Source of the DNA: Collinsella sp.
GTDB taxonomy: Bacteria > Actinomycetota > Coriobacteriia > Coriobacteriales > Coriobacteriaceae
Direction of reading: 5' to 3'
Assembly (NCBI GenBank): GCA_019414545.1
Contig: DXLV01000008.1
Span: 27,578-60,446, forward strand
Length of the DNA: 32,869 nt
The translations under genes and the position numbers were made by a program. Under the pieces are notes generated by a model that saw only the letters and a program-made list of their open reading frames with translations, did no database searches and was not told the DNA's origin. Shown piece after piece: positions 16,312 through 24,230 of the stretch (positions within the stretch are counted from its first letter, which is position 1; every line of letters starts with the position of its first letter).

Positions 16312-17274
16312 TCAACATGCACGCGGCACGCCGGCAACTTTGAGCTTGCGATCGAGCTTTGCCGGATCCCTCAGATCATCCCAGCACAAGCGCACGATCC
16401 TGCAGTTATCAAGCAGCGAAAGCCTCGACTCGCGCTGGCGCTCATCAAACTGCGCCTTTGCGAGCTTGCCCTCCTCCGCTGCCTTCTCGCTTTTAACGAA
16501 TCCGTCAAATTCCCCGATGATCAGCCGATCTTCCACGCGCCACAAGTAGTCGACGCGATACGGCCGTCCCGGCTCAACCGGGTCGAACAGCTCAATTTGC
16601 AGCTCCGGCGTCTGCCAGCCGCGCTCGATCATCAGGGCGCGCGCCTTGGACTCGCCACCGCTTTCCGACAGGCCATCGGCATACCGTGCAACCCTGCGCG
16701 CCGTCACAACACCGCGACGATTTAAGCCAAGCTTGTTGACTGCCTCAACGAGATGCTCCTTCGACAACAGCTGCTCATGAAGCGCCGAGTCCGCAATGAT
16801 CAGTCCCTCGACAAACGATGCATCGACCAGGCAATCCGTAATCGTTTGATCGATATCGGTCACGGCAATGTCCATCTGGGTGGCCCGTGTTTGACGAACA
16901 TAACGATGGCGAACGACCTGAGAGCCCGGCGTCGTTGATTGTGCCGGTGCCACGGCGATATGGATGTGCGTCAAATTGGCATGCGAAACCGAAAGGCCAT
17001 AGATAACAGCCGCCGTATAGGAGCAAAACGTCCAGTCGGGATGCTTTTGCGCAAGGGCCCGCACCCGATGCAGATAACGCTGTCGAAACTTGAGTTCGGA
17101 CCAATATTCCGGACGCGCATACAGCCCTGGCATGACCGCCTCTAGACTTCCCGCCGCCACCCGTCGCTCAATCTGCTTTGCCTCCGCCGCAGTTCGCGCG
17201 TACACGCAGCTCATCTGCTGTTCGCATGCCTTAATGTGACCTGCAAGTCTTTGATTCGCCGTCATGTTTGCCAT
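16312..17274 (-). CDS. AbiEi-like antitoxin-domain protein with C-terminal PD-(D/E)xK nuclease-like (DUF559-type) domain
   Basis: 320 residues. The N-terminal part (residues ~15-60) looks like an AbiEi-type winged helix with the typical QIERRVAAGSLEAVMPGLYA stretch, followed by the region with TFCSYTAAVIYGLS and DIDQTITDCLVD found in such proteins. The C-terminal part carries a nuclease-like pattern: E208 (GGESKARAL), D242 (YRVDYLW), E255 and D257 (IGEFDGFVK) and K261, then a VRLCWDDL strand. Many high-GC Gram-positives have this fusion without an AbiEii toxin; none is seen here. The ATG at 17272-17274 has GGAGG four bases upstream; the longer frame to 17337 has no site. Role unknown. Confidence 0.8.
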   Translation of the reverse strand: MANMTANQRLAGHIKACEQQMSCVYARTAAEAKQIERRVAAGSLEAVMPGLYARPEYWSELKFRQRYLHRVRALAQKHPDWTFCSYTAAVIYGLSVSHANLTHIHIAVAPAQSTTPGSQVVRHRYVRQTRATQMDIAVTDIDQTITDCLVDASFVEGLIIADSALHEQLLSKEHLVEAVNKLGLNRRGVVTARRVARYADGLSESGGESKARALMIERGWQTPELQIELFDPVEPGRPYRVDYLWRVEDRLIIGEFDGFVKSEKAAEEGKLAKAQFDERQRESRLSLLDNCRIVRLCWDDLRDPAKLDRKLKVAGVPRAC

Positions 17275-17329
17275 GTCGCCTCCAAACTCTTGGAACGGTG
17301 CCAACGTACCAGACGGTTTCATGCGAAGT

Positions 17330-17364
17330 CTGACCAAATGCTGTCCAGCAGCTGACCAAATGCT
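17330..17364. repeat. Direct repeat upstream of the AbiEi-like gene
   Basis: CTGACCAAATGCT occurs twice, at 17330-17342 and 17352-17364, 22 bases apart (two helical turns), 56-90 bases before the AbiEi-like start. It may be a binding site for that protein's winged helix. The rest of the 438-base gap to metA holds only the palindrome repeat at 17571-17663. Confidence 0.6.
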
Positions 17365-17570
17365 TGACGGTTTTGGACGTTTTAGGCCAATGCTCTATAT
17401 CTGCAGGTAGAGCGGTTGTCCAGAGGTCCCTGTCTCCACATCTTTATGCCTCAAAAGCCGTCGATTTCCTTAAAAGAAAATATGCTGTGGCTCGAAACTA
17501 CCTAGTTTGCGATGCTGTCCGTAAACACTCGACGCGTGGTGCTGCCGCCTACGACAGCCGCAGAAAAATC

Positions 17571-17663
17571 GAGCGTGGAAAATCTCCCACTTTGGGCCTG
17601 TTCCTCGACCAAAAGTGGGAGATTATCCACGCTCATTCAACATGCGTCCGATTATCCACGCTC
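17571..17663. repeat. TCCACGCTC palindrome, second copy
   Basis: GAGCGTGGAAAATCTCCCAC (17571-17590, continuing TTT) faces AAAGTGGGAGATTATCCACG ending CTC at 17634: a stem of 23 with one mismatch. A further TCCACGCTC core starts at 17655, 29 bases after the one at 17626. Same family as 16121-16285. Confidence 0.82.
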
Positions 17664-17712
17664 GTCGCGTAGCGGCCACGATAACCGCCACAGCGGCAGC
17701 CACGGCCGCGGC

Positions 17713-18639
17713 CTAGTGCTCCTCGCCGGCGCGGGCCAGGTCGTAGGGCGTGGTCTGGTAGACGTAGTAGTTGAGCCAGTTGGTGTAGAACAGCTGAGCC
17801 TGGCTGCGCCAGACGTTGCGTGGCTCGGCGGTGGGGTCGTCGTTCGGGAAGTAATGCGCCGGCACCTGAGGGTTAAGCCCGCGCTTCACGTCGCGCTCGT
17901 ACTCCAAACGCAGCGTGTCGGTATCGTACTCGGGATGACCAAAGACAAAGAAGCGACGGCTGTCGGTCGACTTGACGATGTACAGGCCCACCTCGTCGGA
18001 CACGGCCACGACCTCAAGCTGCGGCTCGGCCTCCACGTCCTCGCGGCGCACATCGGTGTTGCGCGAATGCACGGCATAGAAACGGTCGTCAAAGCCGCGG
18101 ACCAACGGGCTTTGCGGCTTCACCAGATAATGCTCGAACACGCCGCTCGCCTTTGCCGGCAGGTCGTACTTCTGGATACCGTAATGATGGTACAGGCCGG
18201 CCTGCGCGCCCCAGCAAATGTGCAGCGTAGAGTGCACGTGCGTGGTGGACCAATCCATGATCTGGCAGAGCTCGGGCCAGTAGTCGACCTCCTCGAACGG
18301 CATCTGTTCCACCGGCGCGCCCGTGATGATCAGGCCGTCGTAGTGGATATCGCGGATGTCGTCGAACGTGCGATAGAACGTCTCCAGGTGGCCGGCGCTC
18401 ACGTGCGTGGCCTCGTGCGTCTTGGTGCGCAGCAGGTCCACCTCCACCTGCAGCGGCGTGTTGGAGAGCTTGCGCATGATCTGCGTCTCGGTGGCGATCT
18501 TGGTGGGCATGAGGTTGAGGATGAGCACGCGCAGCGGACGGATGTCCTGGTGCAGCGCGCGGTACTCGGTCATGACAAAGATGTTCTCGCTCTCGAGCTG
18601 CGCAGCGGCAGGGAGGGCGTCGGGGATGCGAATGGGCAT
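17713..18639 (-). CDS. metA: Homoserine O-acyltransferase MetA, predicted acetyl-CoA specific
   Basis: 308 residues, full length for MetA. It acylates the hydroxyl of homoserine, the first committed step of methionine synthesis, in the cytoplasm. Catalytic residues are in place: acyl-accepting C142 in HICWGAQAG, H235 and E237 in FVFGHPEY. The residue after GAPV at position 111 is Glu; work on this family showed that Glu here favours acetyl-CoA and Gly favours succinyl-CoA, so O-acetylhomoserine is the expected product. The ATG has AAGGAG upstream. It is a single gene; I found no SAM riboswitch or T-box in the 210 bases before it. No Met-pathway partner is adjacent. Confidence 0.95.
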   Translation of the reverse strand: MPIRIPDALPAAAQLESENIFVMTEYRALHQDIRPLRVLILNLMPTKIATETQIMRKLSNTPLQVEVDLLRTKTHEATHVSAGHLETFYRTFDDIRDIHYDGLIITGAPVEQMPFEEVDYWPELCQIMDWSTTHVHSTLHICWGAQAGLYHHYGIQKYDLPAKASGVFEHYLVKPQSPLVRGFDDRFYAVHSRNTDVRREDVEAEPQLEVVAVSDEVGLYIVKSTDSRRFFVFGHPEYDTDTLRLEYERDVKRGLNPQVPAHYFPNDDPTAEPRNVWRSQAQLFYTNWLNYYVYQTTPYDLARAGEEH

Positions 18640-18850
18640 GGATGCTCCTTACGAGTCAGTTGCAGCTATGGTACAACGACCGGCCCCATCCGCGCGAGCG
18701 CATCGCCCCGAGACACCGTCAGCGGCCCAAATCACTCCAAAAGTAGAGATTACGGCATGTCCCAAAAATCTACGGCGCTTTAGCCTAGCAAAGTGACGGC
18801 AGGAGGCTACAATGGTTCGACGCGAAAAACTCGGCCGGAAGGATACTCAT

Positions 18851-19828
18851 ATGTACCAGACGCGTAAGATCGGTGTGGTCGGCCAGGGCCACGTAGGAGC
18901 ACATGTCGCCAACAGCCTACTTATGCAGGGCATTGCCGATGAGCTGTACCTGTGTGATATCAACGAGGCCAAGGTGACGTCCGAGGTCCAGGACCTGCGC
19001 GACTCCCTTTCGTTTGTCCCGTACAACACCAAAATCGTCAACTGCTACGACCACTACGAGGAGCTGGCCAGCTGCGACGTCATCGTCAACGCCGCCGGCA
19101 AGGTCGCGCTGGCCGCCGGCAACCGTGACGGCGAGCTGTTCTTTACCACCGATGCCGCCCGCACCTTTGCCAAGCGCATCGTCGACGCCGGCTTTGACGG
19201 CATCTTCGTGAGCATCTCCAACCCCTGCGACGTCGTGTGCACCGAGTTGTGGCACCTGACCGGCTACGATCCCAAGAAGATCATCGGCTCGGACTGCGGC
19301 CTGGACTCCGCCCGCCTGCGCACCGAGATCTCCAAGAAGGTCGGCGTGAGCCCCAAGTCCATCGACGCCTATATGATCGGCGAGCACGGCTTTAGCCAGC
19401 TTGCAGCCTTTAAGGCCGCGACCATCGCCGGCAAGAGCCTTAACGAGCTTCAGGCCGAGAACCCCGACAAGTACGCCTTCGACCACATGGAGGTCGAGGA
19501 GCTTGCACGCAAGGGCGGCTATGTGACCTACCAGGGCAAGCAGTGCACCGAGTACGCCGTCGCCAACTCCGCCGCGCGCGTCTGCGCCGCTGTGCTTCAC
19601 AACGAGCACGCCGTGCTTTCCGCCTCCACGCTCATGACCGGCCAGTATGGCGAGGAGGGCATCTTCACCTCCCTGCCGTGCGTGATCGGCGCCGAGGGCG
19701 TCGAGGAGGTCTACACGCTCGACCTTTCCGAGTATGAGCTCGAAGGCTTCCACAAGAGCTGCCAGCACATTCGCGACAACATCGCCCAGCTCGACTGGTG
19801 GGACGCCGAGGCCTACGACGCAAAGTAG
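18851..19828 (+). CDS. L-lactate / L-2-hydroxyisocaproate dehydrogenase family protein
   Basis: 325 residues. It should reduce a 2-keto acid with NADH in the cytoplasm. The Rossmann motif GQGHVGAHVA is at 11-20; SNPCD (N124, D127) and the catalytic H179 in IGEHG are present. The substrate loop lacks the QKPGETR sequence of ordinary lactate dehydrogenases and reads GKVALAAGNRDGE; together with the QGIADELYLCD block this resembles L-2-hydroxyisocaproate dehydrogenase, so bulkier keto acids are possible. I chose the ATG at 18851 (AAGGA eight bases upstream). An ATG at 18812 also has AGGAGG nearby, but the overlapping TACAAT (18808-18813) may instead be the -10 box. A strong terminator follows. 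Confidence 0.85.
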   Translation: MYQTRKIGVVGQGHVGAHVANSLLMQGIADELYLCDINEAKVTSEVQDLRDSLSFVPYNTKIVNCYDHYEELASCDVIVNAAGKVALAAGNRDGELFFTTDAARTFAKRIVDAGFDGIFVSISNPCDVVCTELWHLTGYDPKKIIGSDCGLDSARLRTEISKKVGVSPKSIDAYMIGEHGFSQLAAFKAATIAGKSLNELQAENPDKYAFDHMEVEELARKGGYVTYQGKQCTEYAVANSAARVCAAVLHNEHAVLSASTLMTGQYGEEGIFTSLPCVIGAEGVEEVYTLDLSEYELEGFHKSCQHIRDNIAQLDWWDAEAYDAK

Positions 19829-19870
19829 GCCGCCGGCTACCGCAACCTTGCGAATCTAAGTGCGATACTA

Positions 19871-19909
19871 AGCGGGCCGCGCCGGAAATCCCCGGCGCGG
19901 CCCGCTTTT
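19871..19909 (+). terminator. Rho-independent terminator of the dehydrogenase gene
   Basis: AGCGGGCCGCGCCGG (19871-19885) pairs perfectly with CCGGCGCGGCCCGCT (19892-19906), followed by TTTT. A textbook GC-rich terminator 40 bases after the stop codon. Confidence 0.93.
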
Positions 19910-19942
19910 CGACTCACACAACACGCTCGCACATTTAGGTCT

Positions 19943-20110
19943 AATACTTTTCCCGAGAAGTGAACGAGCAAAATCGAGCCCCCGGAGCATCGACACTTTA
20001 TGGGAGCCATTTCCTGCAGTTTCATTGAGATTTTCCTGCGGTTTTGGCGCCAAAAAGTGTCGATGCTTCGAGGGTCCAAAATAGGTCGTTCACTTCTCGG
20101 GAAAAGTATT
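19943..20110. repeat. Long inverted repeat with internal symmetric loop
   Basis: Outer arms of 25 bases (19943-19967 and 20086-20110; core CCCGAGAAGTGAACGA / TCGTTCACTTCTCGGG) pair perfectly. After 18 poorly paired bases on each side, inner arms AGCATCGACACTTT (19986-19999) and AAAGTGTCGATGCT (20054-20067) pair perfectly. The centre has the direct repeat TTTCCTGC(A/G)GTTT. It lies between convergent genes and between their two terminators, so termination alone does not explain it. Confidence 0.9.
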
Positions 20111-20154
20111 TGACTTCGTTTTCCAACAAACAAAACCGGTCATCGCAACGCAAA

Positions 20155-20181
20155 CGGGGCCTGCGCTTAGCGTAGGCCCCG
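20155..20181 (-). terminator. Terminator after the SIS-A gene
   Basis: CGGGGCCTGCGC (20155-20166) pairs with GCGTAGGCCCCG (20170-20181), one mismatch; on the minus strand TTTGCGTT follows. It lies 40 bases after the SIS-A stop codon. Confidence 0.75.
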
Positions 20182-20221
20182 ACGTGAGAAGATGTTATCC
20201 CGGTAACTTAATACCGCTCGA

Positions 20222-21190
20222 TTAGTACTGCTCGATGCCCATGTAGCGACGAACCTCGGGGCTGTGGTCGAACACCTTGCCGCGGGCGGCGCGCAGCTCG
20301 CAGCTCATATTGTAGAAGAAGATCGGCTCCAGGAACGAACGCACGCTGGCGGGCACCTCGCCCACGCCGTACTCGAGCGCATCGAGCACCATGACCGTAT
20401 CAGTGTGCGTGTTGAGGAACGCGAGTGCACGCTCCTCCATGGGGCGGCACTCGCCCGATCCGAGCTGCACAAAGTAGAACACGCCGGGCTCGGTGGCCTC
20501 AAACGGACCGTGGAAGTACTCGCCGGAGTGGATATAGCAGCAGTGCTGCCACTGCATCTCCATAAGCGAGCAGATGGCCATGGCGTAGGTCTGGCTAAAG
20601 TTGGGGCCGGAACCCAGGATATAGAAGAACTCGTGCTGCTGGCAGAGCTCGGCAAAGCGATCGCCCAGCTCGGCGTTGACCTTCTCGCGGGCAGCGGGCA
20701 GCAGCGCATCCATCTGCTTGAGGCCGGCGTACATGTCGGCAAGCGCCTCGTAACCCTCCTGCTGGTCAAGCAGTTCGGCGGCGATCAGAGCGCCGATGCC
20801 CTGCGGTACCTCGGTCTGCGGCACGCCTTCGCCCCACGGATAGACCCAGGTAGTCCACTTGCCGTTATCGATCTTGGAGCCTTCGCAGTCGGTCATGGCC
20901 ACGACCTCGGCGCCGGCTGCCAGCGCCATCTCGCAGCCGTCGACGACCTCCTGCGTGTTGCCGCTGTGGCTGCAGGCGATGACGAGCGACTTCGGCCCTA
21001 GGCTCTTGGGGGCCATCAGGCAAAACTCGCGCGCCGTGTAGACCGTCGAGGTAAACGTGGTTGCCTCGCGCTTGAGCAGCTCGTTGGCCGGCATCAGGTC
21101 GATCATCGAACCGCCGCAGGCGATCCAAAAGACATTCTCAATCTTGCCCTTGCGCTCGATAATTTCCTGAATCAGATCGTGTGCGTTCAT
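20222..21190 (-). CDS. SIS domain protein, FrlB/GfrF-like sugar-amine deglycase (SIS-A)
   Basis: 322 residues with two SIS folds. Sugar-phosphate-binding pieces are CGGSMIDLMPANELL (25-39), IACSHSGNT (71-79), ILGSGPNFSQTYAMA (191-205) and the group hallmark SGEYFHGPFE (222-231). Close relatives (FrlB, GfrE, GfrF) hydrolyse phosphorylated Amadori compounds such as fructoselysine-6-phosphate to glucose-6-phosphate and the amino acid; GlmS-type isomerases share the fold but have an added glutaminase domain, absent here. The exact substrate is inferred only at class level. AAGGAGG lies ten bases before the ATG. A GntR/UTRA gene is directly upstream, and the promoter between them is flanked by paired direct repeats. 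Confidence 0.85.
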   Translation of the reverse strand: MNAHDLIQEIIERKGKIENVFWIACGGSMIDLMPANELLKREATTFTSTVYTAREFCLMAPKSLGPKSLVIACSHSGNTQEVVDGCEMALAAGAEVVAMTDCEGSKIDNGKWTTWVYPWGEGVPQTEVPQGIGALIAAELLDQQEGYEALADMYAGLKQMDALLPAAREKVNAELGDRFAELCQQHEFFYILGSGPNFSQTYAMAICSLMEMQWQHCCYIHSGEYFHGPFEATEPGVFYFVQLGSGECRPMEERALAFLNTHTDTVMVLDALEYGVGEVPASVRSFLEPIFFYNMSCELRAARGKVFDHSPEVRRYMGIEQY

Positions 21191-21246
21191 GGTGATGCTC
21201 CTCCTTGTGTGGCGGTTTTGAACGACGTCAGCTCGTACCTGCGGTC

Positions 21247-21325
21247 GTTCTATGTTGTCCTATTTATAGCACGCATGACGACGCACGTGAAGCCATCTCA
21301 CCAAATTTGTTCTATATCGTTCTAT
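21247..21325 (-). promoter_or_regulatory. SIS-A promoter with two direct-repeat operators
   Basis: On the minus strand TTCACG (21286-21291) and TATAAA (21263-21268) are 17 bases apart. Two operator-like sites bracket it: ATAGAAC-GAT-ATAGAAC at 21309-21325, upstream of the -35, and ATAGGAC-AAC-ATAGAAC at 21247-21263, overlapping the start point. In each, the half-sites are ten bases apart, one helical turn. The adjacent GntR/UTRA protein is the obvious candidate to bind; two sites around a promoter would allow looping. Confidence 0.65.
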
Positions 21326-21334
21326 CTGTGGACG

Positions 21335-22090
21335 TTAGATGTCGAACACGTAGCGCGAACCCACGATCTTTTGGCGTCCGAGCAGCAAGGGCCGCTCGTC
21401 CTCATCGGTAAAGTACGCCTCCATATAGAAGAGCGGCTCGCCGACCGGCACCTCCAGCAGCGAGGCCGCCTGAGCATCGGCAAGCGCAATCTCCACAGTA
21501 CAGGGGTCGGACTTGAGCGGCGCGCGGCCCGAATGCTCGGCAACGAGCGCAAAGATGGAATTGTCCGTGAGATCCTTGTCGGCAAGCGTCTGCAAATAGG
21601 GATGGTCGGCCAGCACAAAGGCGTTGTTCTCGAGCATGACGGGCACGCCGTCTGCCGTGCGCACGCGCTCGACAACGATGAGCTCGCAGCCGGGCTCCAC
21701 CCCAAAAAACGCCGCGTCCTCGCGCGTCGCCGCAACCACCGTGCGCGACACCAGGCGTGCTCCGGCCACCATGTCGTTGGCAGCGCAACCTTCGGAAAAG
21801 CTCTGGACGTCACCCTTCTGGACAATCTTGCGCTTGAGCTTGGGCGCGCACACAAACGTGCCCCTCCCCTGCTGGCGGCTGAGATACCCCGCGCGCGACA
21901 GTTCCTCGATAGCGCGGCGCACGGTGATGCGTCCCACGCCGTAGTACTTCGCGAGCTCCATCTCGGAAGGAATGCGCGAGCCGGATGCGTACACGCCGCG
22001 CGCGATCTCGCCCTTTAGGTCGTCCATAACCTGCTGGTACAGCGGCACAGCGGACACCTCAGTGCGCTCGGTTTTATCGTCGGATGACAT
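21335..22090 (-). CDS. GntR/HutC family regulator with UTRA domain (regulator A)
   Basis: 251 residues. Residues 16-80 form the GntR winged helix (RIPSEMELAKYYGVGRITVR, ending QQGRGTFV); residues ~100-245 form a UTRA ligand-binding domain that in this subfamily senses sugar phosphates or amines. The ending LLLGRQKIVGSRYVFDI closely parallels that of regulator B (24395-25114), so the two are paralogues. The ATG lies two bases after the recQ stop codon and its GGAG site is inside recQ, indicating translational coupling. It probably controls the SIS-A gene just downstream, whose promoter carries the paired repeats. Confidence 0.9.
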   Translation of the reverse strand: MSSDDKTERTEVSAVPLYQQVMDDLKGEIARGVYASGSRIPSEMELAKYYGVGRITVRRAIEELSRAGYLSRQQGRGTFVCAPKLKRKIVQKGDVQSFSEGCAANDMVAGARLVSRTVVAATREDAAFFGVEPGCELIVVERVRTADGVPVMLENNAFVLADHPYLQTLADKDLTDNSIFALVAEHSGRAPLKSDPCTVEIALADAQAASLLEVPVGEPLFYMEAYFTDEDERPLLLGRQKIVGSRYVFDI

Positions 22091-22092
22091 CG

Positions 22093-24072
22093 TTATGCTC
22101 CATTCCGTGCATGCTCGGACTCAAACTCTTCAATCGCCGCCATAAACTGCTCGCCAAAGGCGTCGGCCTTTTTCTCGCCGATGCCGTTGACCTGGATAAG
22201 CTCGTCGCGCGTCTGCGGGCGCAGGCGGCACAGACCGCGCAGAGCCTTGTCGGAGAAGACCATGTACGGTGCCATCTCCAGCTCGGTCGAGATCTCCTTG
22301 CGCAGGGCACGCAGGCGCTCGAACAGCTCGGCATCGTCACCCACGCGCGGGCGCTGATCCAGCTCAGCCTCCTCGCGCAGCAGATCAACCGCACGGCGGG
22401 CACGGGCCGAGGCCTTGCGCTTGGACGCGCGACGCTTAACGGTAAAGGCAAACGCCTCGTTCTCGACCTCGCCGGCGCGCGGGCCCAGCCCCACGACCGG
22501 GTACTGCCCCTGCGAGGTAGCCAGATAACCGCGGCCGCACAGCTGGCCGATGATGTCCTTGATGCGCCCGACGGATTCGCTCGACAGCTCACCGTAGCCG
22601 CGGTCCTCGTCCAGATGCATCTGGCGAATGCGCTCGGTGTTGCCGCCGTGGAGCACGTCGGCGATGAGCGACTTGCCAAAGCGCATGGGTCGCATGGCCA
22701 CATAGCGCACGGCAGCGCGGGCCATATCGGTGACGTCCTCGACCTCGAACTGCGTAAGGCAGTTGCTGCAGTTGCCGCAGCCCTCGGCGTCGTCTGCGGT
22801 GCCGCCCGCAGCAGCCGCGACAGCATGCTCGGCCGCGGCCTCGTCGCCAAAGTAGCGCAGCATGTATTCGCGCAAGCAGCCGGTGGTATTGCAGTAGCCC
22901 TCCATCTGGCTGAGCAGGCGATATCGATTCTGGAGCGCCCACGCACGCTGCTCGTCGTCGAGCGCCTCGTCGGCAGCATCGCCGCGGTCGATCAGAAAGC
23001 GGCGCATGCGAAAATCGTTGCCGTTCCACAGCAGGTGGCAGCTGGCCGGGTCGCCGTCGCGGCCGGCGCGGCCAGCCTCCTGGTAGTAGGCCTCGATGCT
23101 CTCGGGCACGTTGTTGTGGATCACGTAGCGCACGTTGGGCTTGTCGATGCCCATGCCAAAGGCGTTGGTGGCAACCATCACCTGGATATCGTCGTTGATA
23201 AAGGCGCGCTGGGTTTGGCGGCGGGCGTCGTTGCCCATGCCGGCATGGTAACGGCCAACGCGAATGCCACTGGGGCCCAGCGCCTCGGCAAGCTCACCTG
23301 CCAGCGCATCGACGGTCTTGCGGGTCGAGCAATACACGATGCCGCTCTCGCCCGAATGCGCGATCACATAGTCGCGCACCCACGCGACCTTGGCCTTGTC
23401 GCCCATCTCCTCGCAGCCAAAGTAGAGGTTCTTGCGATCGAAGCCCGTCACCACGGTCGCCGGGTTTTGCAGGCCGAGCATTTGCTGGATATCGGCGCGC
23501 ACGCGCTCGGTCGCCGTAGCGGTAAACGCCGCCACGATCGGGCGCCGCGGCAGCGAATCGATAAACTCGCGAATCTGTAGGTAAGCGGGGCGGAAATCCT
23601 GGCCCCATTGGCTCACGCAGTGGGCCTCGTCAATGGCCACGAGCGGCACGCCAATGCCGCCGTCCGCCGCGGCTTCCTGCGCAAAGGCTAAAAAGCGCGG
23701 CTCGAGCAGACGCTCGGGTGCCACGTACATAAGCTGATAGCGGCCCTCGCGCGCCCGCTTGAGCACGGTGTTTTGCTGGGCCGGGGTAAGGCTGGAGTTG
23801 AGATAGCTGGGTCGCGCACCCGCCGCGAGCAACGCACGGGTCTGATCCTCCATAAGCGACAGCAGCGGACTCACCACAAAGGTGATGCCGGGCAGCATGA
23901 GCGCGGGCACCTGGTAGCAAATGGACTTGCCGGCGCCCGTGGGCATAACACCCAGCGCATCGCGACCGGCAAGGATCGCATCGACCATGCGGTCCTGTCC
24001 CGGGCGAAACGAGGTGTAGCCAAAATAGGCGCCGAGCGTGTCGAGCGCCATCTGCTGCATGCTATCGATCAT
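22093..24072 (-). CDS. recQ: ATP-dependent DNA helicase RecQ
   Basis: 659 residues with the complete RecQ layout: Walker A PTGAGKS (K49), DEAH box 148-151 in IDEAHCVSQWGQDFRPAY, motif VI YYQEAGRAGRDG, the RecQ zinc site (CNTTGC followed by CGNCSNC) and, from about 570, an HRDC domain ending NGIGEKKADAFGEQF. It unwinds DNA 3' to 5' in recombination and repair. The start MIDSMQQMAL has AGGAAACC before the ATG. It is cotranscribed with regulator A, two bases downstream; that pairing looks like positional rather than functional linkage. The 322-base gap upstream holds a GAGCGTGGA unit (24172-24180) and element copy 2. Confidence 0.97.
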   Translation of the reverse strand: MIDSMQQMALDTLGAYFGYTSFRPGQDRMVDAILAGRDALGVMPTGAGKSICYQVPALMLPGITFVVSPLLSLMEDQTRALLAAGARPSYLNSSLTPAQQNTVLKRAREGRYQLMYVAPERLLEPRFLAFAQEAAADGGIGVPLVAIDEAHCVSQWGQDFRPAYLQIREFIDSLPRRPIVAAFTATATERVRADIQQMLGLQNPATVVTGFDRKNLYFGCEEMGDKAKVAWVRDYVIAHSGESGIVYCSTRKTVDALAGELAEALGPSGIRVGRYHAGMGNDARRQTQRAFINDDIQVMVATNAFGMGIDKPNVRYVIHNNVPESIEAYYQEAGRAGRDGDPASCHLLWNGNDFRMRRFLIDRGDAADEALDDEQRAWALQNRYRLLSQMEGYCNTTGCLREYMLRYFGDEAAAEHAVAAAAGGTADDAEGCGNCSNCLTQFEVEDVTDMARAAVRYVAMRPMRFGKSLIADVLHGGNTERIRQMHLDEDRGYGELSSESVGRIKDIIGQLCGRGYLATSQGQYPVVGLGPRAGEVENEAFAFTVKRRASKRKASARARRAVDLLREEAELDQRPRVGDDAELFERLRALRKEISTELEMAPYMVFSDKALRGLCRLRPQTRDELIQVNGIGEKKADAFGEQFMAAIEEFESEHARNGA

Positions 24073-24171
24073 GGTTTCCTAACGTCCAAGTCATCTGCCG
24101 CCGATTATACGCCGCCACGCGAACCGGTGCCGCGCCGCTGTCGGCCACGGGCAACGTAATCCAAGGCGAAC

Positions 24172-24180
24172 GAGCGTGGA
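24172..24180 (-). repeat. Single TCCACGCTC unit
   Basis: GAGCGTGGA followed by TTTTTGGAC, which on the minus strand reads GTCCAAAAATCCACGCTC: a lone unit of the dispersed family with its usual GTCC flank. Confidence 0.6.
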
Positions 24181-24230
24181 TTTTTGGACACTTTCCGGAT
24201 GAGCACGGAAACGTCGCTGGTTGAGCATAA

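Noticed and set aside
18640..18850. SAM riboswitch or T-box before metA
   Set aside because: No conserved riboswitch core or T-box sequence is visible in this short gap.
18812..18850. Upstream ATG start for the dehydrogenase
   Set aside because: AGGAGG lies nearby, but the extra 13 residues (MVRREKLGRKDTH) are unlike the family and the region reads better as a TACAAT -10 box; kept as an alternative only.
22084..23580. Antisense 498-residue frame over recQ
   Set aside because: recQ on the other strand has every expected motif; the antisense product is low-information.
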